The notes: generated by a model not told the origin, from the letters alone. A stretch of 64,000 bases of DNA from Cymodocea nodosa (GCA_036874045.1 CM072341.1:15698501-15762500); one strand, 5' to 3'. Shown: positions 12,575 to 25,939, counted from the stretch's first letter. Translations and numbers: made by a program.

Positions 12575-13686
12575 TGTTAGGAATTTTATTTTGATGATAT
12601 ATGCTTTATTAAAAATTTTAAATAAGTCTAAATAATATTCTCTAAGTATAATTGTCACGTAATTAAATGTTAACAGATTATTAGAAAGTTTCATTTTTAT
12701 TTCGGATAGTTAAAGTTTTCGAAGAGTTAGATTTTCGATAGTTAAACTTTTAGATAATTAACGTTTCGTTTTTGTCGAATAGTTAGATAACTGTTCGAGT
12801 TTTTATATGCATAGATAGATAAGTCTTCGAGTTTTATAAAATGACTAATGAACAGATAAGTTTGCTATATTTAGTCACATATTTTGCAGGTGCAAAAACT
12901 CGAAGAGTTACAGATAATTATTCAAATTTTTACAGGACTTAAAGGATAAGTGTTCAACTAAATCGAAGAGTTAAAAGATATTCTACAATACTCCAGGAAT
13001 ATAAAGTTTCAGTGAATCTATGAGTGGAGATCATGGAAATTCAAAATGATAGTGGAGAAAGTAGAAACTCAAAAAGATAGTAATTTGGATTAAAGAAAAA
13101 ATTAGTATGTGGATTATGGATTATGGATTAAGTGGATGAACATGCTGAACGTGAAGACATAGTTCGACTACTAATAGAGAGTATGAGCTACATTACAAAA
13201 TAAGGATCCCAATCTCAAAAACCAAGTCTGAATATTCAATCTAGATCCCTAACTAAAAAGTTAAGTTTGAATATTCATATCTAGAAAAATTCTCCAACAT
13301 CAGAAGAAGTTCGAAATTCCAAGCAATTTCAAAAAAAGGAGCAGCAAATGTAAGAAGTCTGGAAATTTGACAATTGGAGAAGAAGAGATACAGAAGCTGA
13401 GCAAAAAGAAAGAAAGAAGTTGTGTACATAAAAATCAGGTTTTATACAATTTGAAATTAGTTTTGAATAAGAACTTCATTTTTCTATTTGAATTGTATAT
13501 TGGACATTACTATATCAAAATCGTTAAGAAGGGAATTGAGTTGAAAATATATTGTAAATTTTGTCTTTAAAGTTTATAAAGAATAGAATTTTATTTACGA
13601 GTGTTTTGTGCTCTTGTTTTATCTGTTAGTATTTTAATTACTAAAGACACAATTCACCCCCCCTCTTATGATACAGTGATCCTACA
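12575..13686 (+). mobile_element. Solo LTR nested in the Copia integrase gene, with 5-bp target duplication
   Basis: This 1112-bp insertion begins TGTTAG and ends CCTACA, so it carries the TG...CA ends of an LTR. It is flanked on both sides by the 5-bp direct repeat ACTAT (12570-12574 and 13687-13691). It contains no retroviral coding sequence. It cuts the host integrase frame exactly between the LLYNSVLDYY region and the FRCKCYQNIRPYLKHKFDYR region. Removing the insert plus one repeat copy would leave the host frame continuous. The CACCCCCCC-containing 3' part is typical of long Copia LTRs. It most likely arose by LTR-LTR recombination of a full element. The strand is given by the TGTTAG end, not by coding sequence. 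Confidence 0.88.
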
Positions 13687-15751
13687 ACTATCATTTAAAA
13701 ATGTTTAGATGCAAGTGTTATCAAAACATCAGGCCATATTTGAAACATAAATTTGACTATAGGATAGTTGAGTGCATTTTCTTGGGCTATCCAAAAGATC
13801 ACAAGGGATATTTGTGCTATTCCCTTTCTCACAAGAGGTTATACATATCAAGGGATGTGATATTTGATGAGAATGATTTCTCATTAAATATCTTTGAACA
13901 CAAAAACAAAGTTCACAATGTATCTACTAACATTCAGAATCTATCATTACAACTTGAAGTTGTTTTTCCTTGTTCTAGTGGAAGTGCAGATAATCACTCT
14001 AAAGCCGACATCAACTCTTGCAGTGAGGATCAATCTGTTCCTATTGAAGACAATAATCATGAGACCTTGGAACACTCTCCTCTAGAAGCCAAAACTCAAC
14101 ATTCTTGTTTAGAAATAGAAATCCCACCAAGACTTGTCACTAGAGCATCTAGAAGAATATACAAGCCAAATGCAAAATATGCACTCACTATGCAAACATC
14201 TGAATGTATACCAATATCACCAAAAGAAGCTATGAAAGATCCCAAGGACAATGCAAAGTGAAATTGATGCACTATCACAAACAAATACATGGACTTTATC
14301 ACAATTCCCTTCAAATACCAATATTGTTGGGAATAAATGGGTTTTCCACATAAAAGAAAATTCAGATGGCTCAATTAAATGCTATAAAGCAAGATTGGTG
14401 GCCCAAAGATACACACAACAATATAGATTATGATGAAACATTTAGCCTTGTTGTTAAACCAATTACTATCAGAGTTTTATTGAGTCTTGCTCTCAATAAC
14501 AATTGAAATGTGAAACAATTGGATATATCTAATGCCTTCTTACACGGTGACTTGGAAGAGGAGATATACATGAAGCAGCCAGTTGGCTTTATTGATAAAC
14601 AATTTCCTCACCATGTTTACAGATTACAAAAGTCTTTGTATGGACTAAAGCAAGCTCCAAGGGCTTGGTTTAATAAGTTGAAAACCTTATTACTAAATTA
14701 TGGTTTTATAGATTCAAAAAGTGATGGATCACTTTTTATTAAAAGGCATGGGTAAAATATTCTTTATATGTTGATATACATGGATGACATTATCCTTACA
14801 AGGTCTTTGATTGTTGATATCAATGATATAATCAAGCATATATCAAAGGCCTTTCCAGTTAAAGATCTAGATGATCTACACTATTTTTTAGGTGTAGAAG
14901 TTAAAAGAATTGAAGATAAATTGCATTTATCATAGTCAAAGTACATTGTGGATGTGTTAAAAAGATTCAAAATGGAAGAAGCAAAGCTAGCCAAGACTCC
15001 AATGGCTTCATCTACAAAACTCACTAAATATGACAGAGAATCTCTATTAAATCCAACCTTATACAGAAGTCTTGTTGGAGTTTTATAGTACATAAGTATT
15101 ACAAGACTTGATGTGTCTTTCTCTATTAATAAGGTTTGTTAGTTTCTTGCTCATCCCAAGACAGAACATCTAAAGGCAACAAAGAGAATTCTACCATATT
15201 TGAAAGGCACTCTCTCTTATGGTATTTGCTTTAGGAAATCTAAATCTAATCAATTAAAAGGCTTCTATGATTCAATTGCTCTACATGCTTATAGTGACTT
15301 AGATTGGGTTGGAGACATAGATGAAAGACATTCACATACAGGATATTGTATTTTTCTTGGTGGGAACTTAATCTCTTAGAGCTCTAAAAAGCAACATGTT
15401 GTTTCAAGATCAAGTACAAAAGCTAAAGCAAGAGCATTGGTATTAACTACTTGTGAAATCCTATGGCTTGAAGGATTATTTAATGAACTACATATAAAGT
15501 GTTCTACTCCTATACTATGGCATGACAATATAAGTGCAATCAAGCTTGCAAAAAATTCTATACATCATTCCAAAACAAAGCATTTTTGTATAGATCTACA
15601 TTTTCTTAGACATCATATTCACAAACAACATTTCAAGATCAGACACATCAATTCTAAGTTCCAAATTGCAAACACATTAACCAAGCCAATGCAGTCATAT
15701 GCTTTTCATCAATTTTGTAACAAGCTCTCACTGAATTCTTCAAGTTCAGCT

Positions 15752-16030
15752 TGAGGAGGGCTATTAAACTATTATTTCTTGATTTCTTTTATTCTTGTAA
15801 CAACCACATGGTAAACAACTCTTAACCAACTACGTAGTTTGTTAAAGCTTGTTAGAGAATGTTTTAGAATTCTCATTGTTTGTCTATTTAAAGATGGATG
15901 TATCTACTAGAACATATGCTTGATGTGACTTTACTACAACTCTTCTATTTTTCACCATCATCTCTTTCAGTATTACTCCTTATTCTTTTCTTCCTTCTAT
16001 TTAGTTATTTGCTTGTCAAGTTTTCTATCT
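15752..16030 (+). repeat. 3' LTR of the 10.3-16.0 kb Copia element
   Basis: Partner of the LTR at 10300-10582, separated from it by scattered substitutions. It follows the RNase H stop and a GAGGAGGG polypurine tract directly and ends at the same TTTTCTATCT phrase as the 5' copy. Confidence 0.85.
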
Positions 16031-16210
16031 AAGAGCTACCACGCATAGGAAATGAATCTAAAGTCTTTCTAATGGAGTTTGTGCTAGCCAAATATACATT
16101 TGTTTGTACTAAAATTTTTCATGTATTTTCTTTCTCTTAGGACTGATATGATATACAAAAGGCCCAATCCATGTATTTATTAAATTTCATGTATGTAATT
16201 CAAAGAATGA

Positions 16211-16345
16211 GATAGAACTTGAGAAATACCAGATTAAGAGGAATAGAAAAGCAGTGACATATCTATAGCATACAAGAATGCTACCATAATCTTCTCTGAA
16301 TGTGCACGCCCACACAAAATACATAATCACCAATAATGTCTAACA
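16211..16345 (-). repeat. 3' LTR of the minus-strand Copia element (internally deleted)
   Basis: It matches both ends of the LTR at 21551-21771, for example the 'ctaccataatcttctctgaat' stretch minus one base and the 'acacaaaat' and 'atcaccaataatgt' stretches. About 85-90 bp in the middle are missing here. The deletion joins at a GAAT word present at both edges of the missing segment in the other LTR. The outer end reads TGTTAG on the minus strand. Confidence 0.82.
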
Positions 16346-17058
16346 GCCTCCCCCCAAGCTGAATGAAGGGTGATGAGTGAAAGCTTGTGGCAGAACTCTA
16401 AAAATACTTAAGTACCCATAGGCTTGGTGAATGGATCTACGAGCTATTGATGAGATGATATGTGTCAAATACTAAAATACTGCTTTCATAAATGATCTTT
16501 GATAAAGTCGAGATCTATGTCTATATGTTTTGTACAAGAATGATTAATAGGATTGGCTGAGAGATATATTTCACGGTCAAATAATGGAAGATGGAAAATT
16601 TATGTATAGTTCACCAAGCAACATGTGTAGTCATAGGATTTCACAAGTAGTCAAAACTAATGCCCTGTACTTTGCCTCTATATTGGATCGAGATACTGCA
16701 CTTTGCTTTCTTGAACACCAGAAAATAAGATTTTTCCCAAAGAATGCACAATAGTCTGTACGAGAGTGACAATCTTCAAGATCTCCCCCCCACCCAATTA
16801 GCATCACTATATGCCTGTAATACTTGTAATTGTGTAGAACTTGATTTTTGATAGCATAGACCATGATAAACGATGCTCTTCAAATAACAAACAATCCTTT
16901 GAGCAATTTTGAGATAAGCTACGGTGGGTATGGCAAGGAATTTACAAACTTTACTAACAAAGTAGGAAATATCTGGTCGAGTAATACATAGATACTGTAA
17001 AGCTCTAATAAGACTTTTAAAGAAGTTTGTACTATCAAGAAAGTTAAGAAATGAAAAG

Positions 17059-18161
17059 TCTTTTTTGACTTTTTTAGTATTTACGTCGAATTTATTTTCA
17101 ACTTTTCTAGATATAAAAGAAATGTCTTTCTCAACTCAAAAGTTTTTGACACGCACAGTAATCTCCATGGAGCATTTTCTTCCATGCACAGGAATCTACT
17201 CCCACAAGTCCAGTCGATCACCATAGGAGGTGCACACGTTCGAGGAGGAAGGAGTTGCTCATCAGGTTGTTGCATTAGTGAGTGTCGATCAACGAGGTGG
17301 CAATGCTGTAGTACACATGAGGAAGTGGCATCACACTGTGAGCGTCTGATGGGCGAGTCCCAGTGACGCCAAAATGGATGATAATGAGAATATTAAAATT
17401 AAGGGGTTTTAGGCAAGGAGGGCTTCATTCGTGCGACGGAAGTTGCCATCACCTCACTCAAGCACGCCATTCGATCGGCCAACAGGCAAGTATGTCTAAC
17501 GAGTGAAGGGCTCTTGGCATGGGGGAGACGACAATGTCACGACCATTGACCTCTGCCTTGTTCTCCTTAAATAAGTAGGTACGATCGAGTAAAGAGACTA
17601 CAACAAGCTTCCGTCAAGTGAGGCGATCTACATGCGAGTTTGGGTGCATGGAGGAGCTGCCACTAGAGCACTTACATGCAAGAGAGCAGTCCCGCTGGTT
17701 GTGACCTTGTGTGAGAAGAAGGGGAAGAAAGAGGAGAAGGAGAAGGCTTTTAGGGGGGTTTTTCTTGATTAAGTCGTTTTTGGTAAGTATATTTCTAGTT
17801 GTCCTTAAATGCATATTTTGATGTATTATTTTTTTTGGCTAAAGGTGTGTTTTTGTGCATTTATTTGTTGCTATTCGTTGATATATTTTAAATATTGGGA
17901 AATATGAATTTTTATATGAATAATTCTATTTAAATAATTTTTAAAAAATTTCAAATATGTATTATAATTTAATCATTAAAAGTTTATGATTTATTATAAA
18001 TTTAATAATATTCATATTATAGTTTAAGTTAATAATCAAAATCTTAAACTATATAATTTTTTTAACTTTTCGTTGATGACACAAATGTCTTTAAATTTTA
18101 CTCTCTCGACTTTCTATTTCTAATTTTTTTCAACTTTCCATTTTTATCTTTTTTGACTTTT
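17059..18161. mobile_element. Insertion of unknown type within the Copia RT/RNase H region
   Basis: About 1.1 kb without Copia coding sequence separates RT (which ends near 18180) from the ALQYLCITRPDISY segment (near 17010). Both edges carry the same 15-bp word, beginning TCTTTTTTGAC, at 17059-17073 and 18147-18161. The centre (about 17150-17650) is richer in GC than the surrounding element; the right third is very AT-rich. No terminal inverted repeats or coding domains were recognised. The direct repeat could be a target duplication, but it is T-rich and could be chance. Confidence 0.5.
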
Positions 18162-21100
18162 GACAGTGTTCAAATAGAACTTTATATTTTGTGAGATTTT
18201 TCAAACGATCACCTTCATCTTTAGTAAGTTTTCAAGATGAGGTCATTGATGTTCAACAAGGTTTAACTCCTTTTAGCTTAAATTTTCTCAATAGATCTAC
18301 AAGTATTTTGTTTGAAATAAATGTAAAGTGTTTGAGGTTCTTTTTACTTCTATGCCTAAAAAATAATTTAAGCCTATCAGATCCTTTACCGTAAAAGTGT
18401 TGGCTACAAAGGCTATTGTGTTTGCTATTTCCCTTGAAGTTGAGCTCGTGATAATAATATCGTCAACATAGACTTAATATATAAGTGTAGATTAATTTGC
18501 ATGTCTAATAAAGAGAGATGTATTGCACCTTGAATCCTTGAAACCAACTTGCAATAAGAAGCTCCTCAAGTGATTAAACCAAGCTGCACCTATTTTAAGC
18601 CATATAATGACCTTTGTAGCTTACAAATGTGTTGTGGAAATTCTAGATTTATAAATCTAGGAGGTTGATGCATATATATCTCCTCCTCAACCTTATTATG
18701 TAAGAAAGTATTTGATACATCTAACTATTGTATTGGCCAATCACTATTCAAGGCATGACTTAATATTAGACAAATGGTTATTGGGTTAATGACTGAATTG
18801 AATGTCTCTTTGTGGTCAATGCATACTTTTGAGAGAATCTTTGTGCCACTAACTGTATCTTATACTTCTCAACTGAACCATCTGATTTTTCTTTAATGTG
18901 AAACACTTATTTACTTCCAATAATGTTGGCTCCGTAAGGAGTGAGAACTACTTCCCATTTTTTATTTTTTTGTAGTGCTTGATATTCATCATTCATTGCC
19001 TTCTTCTACTTTGGATCATGTAATGCTTAGTAGCAAAATGAGGAACAACTCTTGACCCACATACATTTAGTGCATATCGAGGATTGAATTTAAATATATT
19101 TCTAGATCCTCTTGTTACTAGCAAATATTCATTTTCATTTCGAGCTAGCTTTGTAATATCAAGTGCACTATTGTCAGTTTCTGATATATGCTCAATGGAT
19201 AAGGTAGGTTGATTGACCACTGGATTTATTTCCTGATTGGTGGTAATTTCTCCCAGAGGAATAGAAGAATTTGTAGAAGAACAAGGTAGAATAACTATAG
19301 GTTGATTTACATCACCTCCATGTTCTTACAAGTTCCACAAGGGTTTAGAATGCAATTAAAATTTAATGAGAAATCAGACTCAATAAATAGGACATCCCTT
19401 GATATATATGTGCATTTATGAGTAGTAGAGTATCATAAATAACCCTTATATTCTATAGAATATCCTAGAAAAATATAGGGAACAAATCGATAGTCAAATT
19501 TGTGATTTAAATATGGTCGTAAGTTGGGAAAACACTTGTAACTGAATATCTCAAGAAAACCATAATCTGGAGTGGAATTGAACAATGCTTCAAGAGGGCT
19601 TTTATTATTCAATTGATCGGTAGGAAGCCTATTAATCAAATATACTACTATTCTAAATGCTTCATGTCAGAATTCCCTTAGCAAATGAGCATAAGATGGA
19701 GAGTTAATATTGTATCAATTATATGCCTATGCTTGCATTTGGTTGAGCTATTTTGCTCATGTGTATATAAACAAGAGAACTTGTGTTGAATGTCATTCTC
19801 ATGAAGAAAATTTTTGAATGCCAAATATTCACCCTCATTATCACTTTGTATCATCTTAATGCGTTTGTCCAATCGATTCTCTACTTGATTTTTAAAACTG
19901 ATGAAAACATTAAGTACTTCAGACTTGAGTGTTAAGGGATAAATCCATGAAAATTTGGTACATGTGCCAATAAAGTGAATATAATAATGATATCCATCCC
20001 TTGATGTAATAGGACTAGGTCTCCATAAGTCAATGTATATCAAAGATGATAGCTCATCAATTGTAGTAGGACTAGTTTCAAATGGTAATTTATGACTCTT
20101 GCCAAACCAGTAATCATTTCAAAAGTGCAGATCATTTTCGCTAACAAGAATAATATATCCAAAAACAAGGGATAGAGTCTTTTGAATATTTGGGTGTCCC
20201 AAACATTTGTGCCACATGTTTGTTGATGTTTTAATGGCTTCAACAAAGGCTTGAGGAGGAGTACTACAACTGGTTCTTTGAGCAACCATCTGATACAACG
20301 AGTATTTAGCTTGACCCTTGAGCATTGGTTGATGGGTTTGTCAATCCTTTATCACGAATCTAACGTTATCAAACTCAATATTCATAGGATTACTATTGCA
20401 AAACTGATAAACAAATAATAAATTCTTCTTAATGGTAGGTGCAACGAAGATATTATCAAACAAGGCATTACCATTATCAACTGGCAGAGATGTAGTACCA
20501 ATATGAGTGATAGGTAGTTGGGCGCCACTACCAACTATAAGTACATCATTCCTTGCATAAGGTATACTGATAGAAAGATTTGCAAGGTCATTTGTAACAT
20601 AATGTGTGGCCCCTGAATGAAGGTACCACATTACATTTTCAGCTACCTCTTCTCCTTTGTAGATGTAATTAGCATTGGGATTGGTATGTGTGGGAGCAAA
20701 ATTTTATACATCCAACCTCTTGAAGCAATTAATGGCTAAATGATCATTCTTATTACAAATCTGATATTGCACTTTGGTTTTTGATTTATTTCCTCATTCT
20801 CCAAAAGATTGTCTACGACCACAGCCTCCCCTTGTATTATTATTATTATGATTGTTCGAGGCAAAATTAACATTGAAAGAGGATTGTGGATGAGGTCGCT
20901 AAATACGTACCTCATGATTTAATAGAAGGCTTTGTAAATCTACATGAGAAGCAAGAGAAGCCTGAGTAGTGAGACTAGTGATTAGTGATTCTTACTTTGG
21001 TCCTAGTTCACCTAGAATAGAAAGCAAGATCTCTTCATCTAAGAGATGACTACCTATAACAGCTAAGGTGTCCACCAAAGAGGTGGTGTGAGCTATGTAG

Positions 21101-21550
21101 TCATGCATAGACAAGTTCCCTTCTTGAAGGGTTTGAAGCTAGAACTTAATGTATAGGATTCTCGCTTGCAACCTTGAAGTATGGAGTCACTTCAATGTTT
21201 TCCACACTCCAACGGATGAAGATTGATTCGCCACCTGACATAAGATTAATGGCATTAGAGAAGAGAACAACTAGCTCATTAGAAGCTAGTCTTGTTTAGG
21301 CCAATATGCTGCAACATCATCAATAGGATGTTGAAATGTTCCATCGGCATAACCCATAAGATCATGCCCCTTCAGCAGCCTAGTGAACGAAGTCCTCCAA
21401 ATGATGTAGTTACTCTTGTCTAGTTTTACAAGGACAAAATTTTGAACATTAATGGAAGTGGGAACAGAGAGAACAGTAAGAATAGAAGATGGAGTGGAGG
21501 TGATGCTCGCTGCAATCAACATTAGCAAGAGAACCTTGGCTTTGATACCA

Positions 21551-21771
21551 AAATAGAATTTGAGGAAGACCAGATTAAGGAGTGGCATATTTATAGTACA
21601 CAAGAGTACTACCATAATCTTCTCTGAATAAAGAATAAATTAATAAAGCCTAAAAAATAACAAAAACAAACAAAACTGTAATGAACAAAATTCAATGCAC
21701 GTCGTGCGTACAAATGTGCTAGAGAATGTGCATGTCCACACAAAATGTGTGATCACCAATAATGTTTAACA
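21551..21771 (-). repeat. 5' LTR of the minus-strand Copia element
   Basis: The outer end reads TGTTAAAC on the minus strand. The inner end abuts a plus-strand TTTGATACCA word (21541-21550), which on the minus strand gives TGGTATCAAA, a variant of the initiator tRNA-Met primer-binding site. It is longer than its partner at 16211-16345 because that copy carries an internal deletion. Confidence 0.82.
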
Positions 21772-22776
21772 AAATCAACTTCTAATCATGATTCATTATA
21801 AATTAATTATCATAGTTCAGTTGATCAAAATTTAACTACAGTATTTAAAACCATCATTTTCACAAAAAAAAAATAAACCAAGATCTACCGCACCTCGAGT
21901 GATGTTTCTCTTCCAACATTCTTCAATATCAGCAACCCTTTTCGACAGCCGTGGACAAGAGTAACTTCCTCAAATGGCAACCCTAATTTATTACCATTCT
22001 AGAGGTTCATGATTTGGGATATGTTATTTCTACAAACTTTTCTCTATTGAATCTTCCACAATTAAGAATCAGAGGTTCCTTTGATCAGTTTCATCAATGG
22101 AAGAAGATTGATTAGATCATTCTAAGTAGGATCAAAGCTATGATAGCACCTTTGATCCAAAGCATCTTCTTCCATATATATTCTTCTGCAATAGGAGTTA
22201 ACGCCTGTCGTTGACATCAAAGATTCGTGTTCGTACATCCAATACCCGTCGTGATCGGTTACACACCTCATGAACCATCCAAGTGTCTTGCATCTATCCA
22301 CCAAAAAAGGTGTTTTGAATCAATTATCTCAAATTTTACTTACGTTTCATCTAAAATTATTGACTCAACTTTCCTTACAAGGACTCCTATTCTAAATAAT
22401 TTAAAATGATTTTCTCCCATTGACCGTGTAAATCTCACTTTACTCCTCTAAGGCATTACGAATCTTCCATCTTAACATTCTCGTTTTGCTTAGTCTTACG
22501 TCTTTACATGGAGGAAAGATAAGAGTGTTGATTTTTTTTTATTTTTTGAAAAAATCTAAATCATTGATTTTAAATTAGTCAAACAATGTGAGCCATTATT
22601 CACAATACCAAAAAGTGTTTCCTGGTGGTGACGGCACCAAGAACACTCACCAATTGTTAATCTTATACGCAGCAGATCCTTCGTTGCAGGGAATGAGCAT
22701 ATATTATACGTTGTGTTACGCGATAACACAACCAAATCATCATCCCACCGTACGAAACTACAACGATGAACAAGAA
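21772..22776. other. Gap between Copia element and plastid L11 gene
   Basis: No gene was recognised. The right part, next to 22777, would be the 3' UTR and downstream flank of the minus-strand L11 gene. The rest is AT-rich, with no LTR or domain remnant that I can name. Confidence 0.4.
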
Positions 22777-25700
22777 TTACACTACTTTCTTCTTAGGTTC
22801 AAGAATGGGTGGCTCGACGTCGATTCCCATGTTAGCAGCAGTGCCCGCTATGATTCTCATTGCCGATTCAACACTCAAGCAATTCAAGTCGGGGAGCTTT
22901 TCCGTTGCAATTGCACGCACCTGGTCGGCTGTGACTTTTCCCACTTTTTCTAGCTTTGGCTCCTTCGAACCTTTATCAATTCCTGAATACTCAAACATGG
23001 GAAAAATTAAGCTGATTAACCTATGGAATCAAAGATTAAATGGGGAAGAGAGAGCACCAAGAATAAGGTATATTCACGTTGATCACATATTCAATATTCA
23101 GAATATATTTATTATTCAGTGAATGCTTGATTTCAACACATTTGTGATCAAATGAAACATTTGGCTGCATCAGTGAACAATTGAGCTTGGCTTGTTCTGC
23201 AATATAAAGCTTTAACATCGGCAAGTTAACCTCAGATACACAACGTGATCGTCTAGTGACGGCCAAAAATATGTAACCATCCTATTCACTTTAACGAATT
23301 CAGAAAAGAAACCCCCAATATTGGATGACAAACAAGATGAGGATCATTTATCAGATTTCTTCCTATTTGAGCTGAAATGGGCAAGCTGACAGGGTTAATT
23401 TGAATTTACTAGTTCTTAAACCTTAAACCCAAAATTCTATTAAACGAGTTCAAAAATGAAAACCCTAATATTGGATGACAAACTAGATGAGGATCATTCA
23501 TCAGATTTCTTCCTACTGAAATAGACAAGCTGACAGGGTTAGTTTGAGTTTACCAGTCCAGTCTCCAGAATCAAGAGTATGGTATTTCTTCCAATATGGT
23601 TGGTCACACTAAGTGGCAAGCCTACTTACGCTTATAGAATGGTTCTATTTATTTGAAATTGTTGAGAAAAGGTGACAGGTTACTATTACATGTAAAGGCT
23701 AACATCCTATGAATAGTGATTATATAATGGAATAAGATCCACAAATTTCAACGTAAGAGTAGTACTCCATTACTAAGATATAATAACTCCAATTGAACAC
23801 TCCTCAAGCTAAAGCATCTAAGATACAGTTTACAACAGACAAAAAACACAACTAAAATAAAGAAAATAAGAATAGTCAAGTTACATTAGACATTAGGAAA
23901 ACATAAATAATAATAAATGCTGCAACACTGGTTGCAACAACAGAAAAGTACCAGTAGTTGTTAATGTAGCAGTAACATCAACAATAAGCAAGCACAAACA
24001 ATGGCCATTGCACAAAACAGAAGTCAATCACAGTACACGGTAGGCAGGTGTAAGCATTGATTTTTGTGACGTGATCAACATAACCCATCACATAAGCACA
24101 TGGTAACTACTTGGTTCAACTTGGTCAATAAAGCTCATTACAATAGCAAGACAAGATGTTTTGCAAGCCCAAACGTGGGTAACTACAAATACAAACACAA
24201 CTGCACAAGTATTTGCAAACATAGCCAAGTTACACAAATTCAAATGTTGGATTATTACAACATTACTAAGACAGTAACTCCAACAAAAATATTACTTAGC
24301 AAGTACACAAAATAATTTAGACCGTTGCTTTTCTAGTGCATGCTTTTTACCACTACAAGAAACCAAGGTCTAGCAACCACTATCATGGAAGTGAAACTCT
24401 ATAGTATGATGCTTTTGCTCATGAAAAAAAAGCTGAGTTGCCTTTCTTGTGGTTATTTTCAGCCACAAATTGGAAACGACCATTATTTCAGAATAAAACT
24501 TGATATCATCTATTGATTTTGGAAGTAGTACTCCAATAGAGAAAATGCAGATCACAATGCATATGTTCATAGAGTTTGTTAGTACCAAAAGGATTCAAAG
24601 GACAAGTTTCTAATTATTCTCTGTGATAGGTAGTTAAAGTTGTTGGATGAGTACTGGGTATTAGGATCACATAAGGTCCAAGGTAAATAAGCTGACTAAA
24701 TGGCAGTTGAAAAAGGTACGCTGAGCTGTTCCTTTTCTTGGGTTGTTACAGGTTATATTGTTGAAAGGGTCAGATGCTGTTGACCATTTGGAATAATATG
24801 AAGGCATCATATTGTTGCATTGGTCTCCACTGTGGACTCAAAGTTGTGGTGCAGCTTGAATCCTCCTGTTGTGTGATTCTTCCTCCAAGTTCTTGTAATG
24901 ACTCCAGCCATTTGTAGTCAGGCTTTGGGCTAGATATCGGACAGTGATGGCAAGGAGAAACAAGAAGCTATCAATTTAGTATCAATCTGACCAAGATACA
25001 TCATCAAACATGGACAATGACACCATAATAGATGGAAGCATTACAACTGTTGATGAAAGAAGCATGAGAAGCAATGAAGGGTGAGTGCAAAGCAGACATG
25101 GAGCTGAATAATCACAATCTGGCAAGATATCATAGAGTTTACATAAATGATATAAGAGAAAACAAGTGATGCGAGCAAGCTCCATGAAACACACTGGTGT
25201 GAGATATTGGGTTGCATCTGATGATAGAAGGAACCAAAAGCCAAGGAGGTAGATGATGGAGAATGATATCCATTCAATCCTAACACAATCAAACTCCTCA
25301 AGTTTGATGAAACTCAATATCGAAAGATCTAGATTTAAAAGCCCAAGAGGTACATTGATATTTTTACCATTTTCCAAATGACCAGAAGGTAATTGTCACC
25401 ACCTATCATCTAGATAAAGCAGCTCTTGAGTGGTTCTAGTATGCAACTCAACAAGCAGATGGGGTGGTCATATGTCTTCAGCCTTTATAATAAGGCTTGG
25501 CTCACAAGAAGAGGACGATGTGATGAGAGTTCTTTATAATCAGCACAAGAAGTATGAGCAGCTTTGTATTTAGGTTCCTAAATTAAATGAAGACCTACTT
25601 CAATGGCTAGAAGGATGAATTGCAATATGATGTAAAATCTTTTGAACCAAAGACACTAGTGAAGGCCATCAAGAATGAAACAAACATTTCGAAAGTGAAA

Positions 25701-25867
25701 AGAAAGCTGAAGGCTTGTGCTTCAACTTTGATGAAAACTGGCCCAGAGGTCATATATGGCATAAGAGTTGGATGTTCTTAGAATTGAGAATGGAATCTGG
25801 TGTGACGCACCTGAAGATCATTACATGACAGAAGATCTTGGTGTGTGCCTCAACTCAACTCATATAT

Positions 25868-25939
<72 letters not shown>

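Larger units (their letters stand above)
10300..16030 (+). mobile_element. Ty1/Copia LTR retrotransposon, two LTRs, degenerate, interrupted by a solo LTR
   Basis: The 5' LTR (10300-10582) is followed by a primer-binding site. Gag runs from about 10612 and has internal stops. It carries a Cys-His knuckle (CQICGKNGH) near 11360, with the final spacing altered from the usual CX2CX4HX4C. Integrase occupies 11930-12570 (HIDNGGEYIAF and CPYAHEQNGSSKRKHRHIV) and resumes at 13687 after a nested insertion. Reverse transcriptase begins near 14250 (NKWVFHIKENSDGSIKCYKAR) and includes KQLDISNAFLHGDLEEEIYM, RLQKSLYGLKQAPRAWF and a YMDDI active-site box near 14775. RNase H runs to about 15754, followed by a G-rich polypurine tract at the 3' LTR. 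Several in-frame stops and frameshifts show it is no longer autonomous. No matching target duplication was seen outside the LTRs. Confidence 0.92.
16211..21771 (-). mobile_element. Ty1/Copia LTR retrotransposon on the minus strand, two LTRs, degenerate
   Basis: Read from high to low coordinates, the 5' LTR is at 21551-21771. Gag starts about 21520 and a protease-like segment (MWYLHSGATHYVTND) starts at 20631. The pre-integrase region has CLGHPNIQKTLS. The integrase core has IQSDNEGEYLAF and the C-terminal segment has RPYLNHKFDYRFV. RT includes DVSNTFLHNKVEEEIYM near 18730 and KLQRSLYGLK near 18600, with NYFLGIEVKR near 18370. RNase H has SRKQSAVSRSNIEAKYRAL near 16690. A polypurine tract next to the 3' LTR appears as CCTCCCCCC on the plus strand at about 16347. 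Many stops and frameshifts are present. RT/RNase H is split by about 1.1 kb of foreign DNA. It lies tail-to-tail with the neighbouring element that ends at 16030. Confidence 0.9.

Noticed and set aside
25041..25377. Open minus frames inside L11 intron 3
   Set aside because: No homology recognised; they lie in a repeat-rich intron with no splice support.
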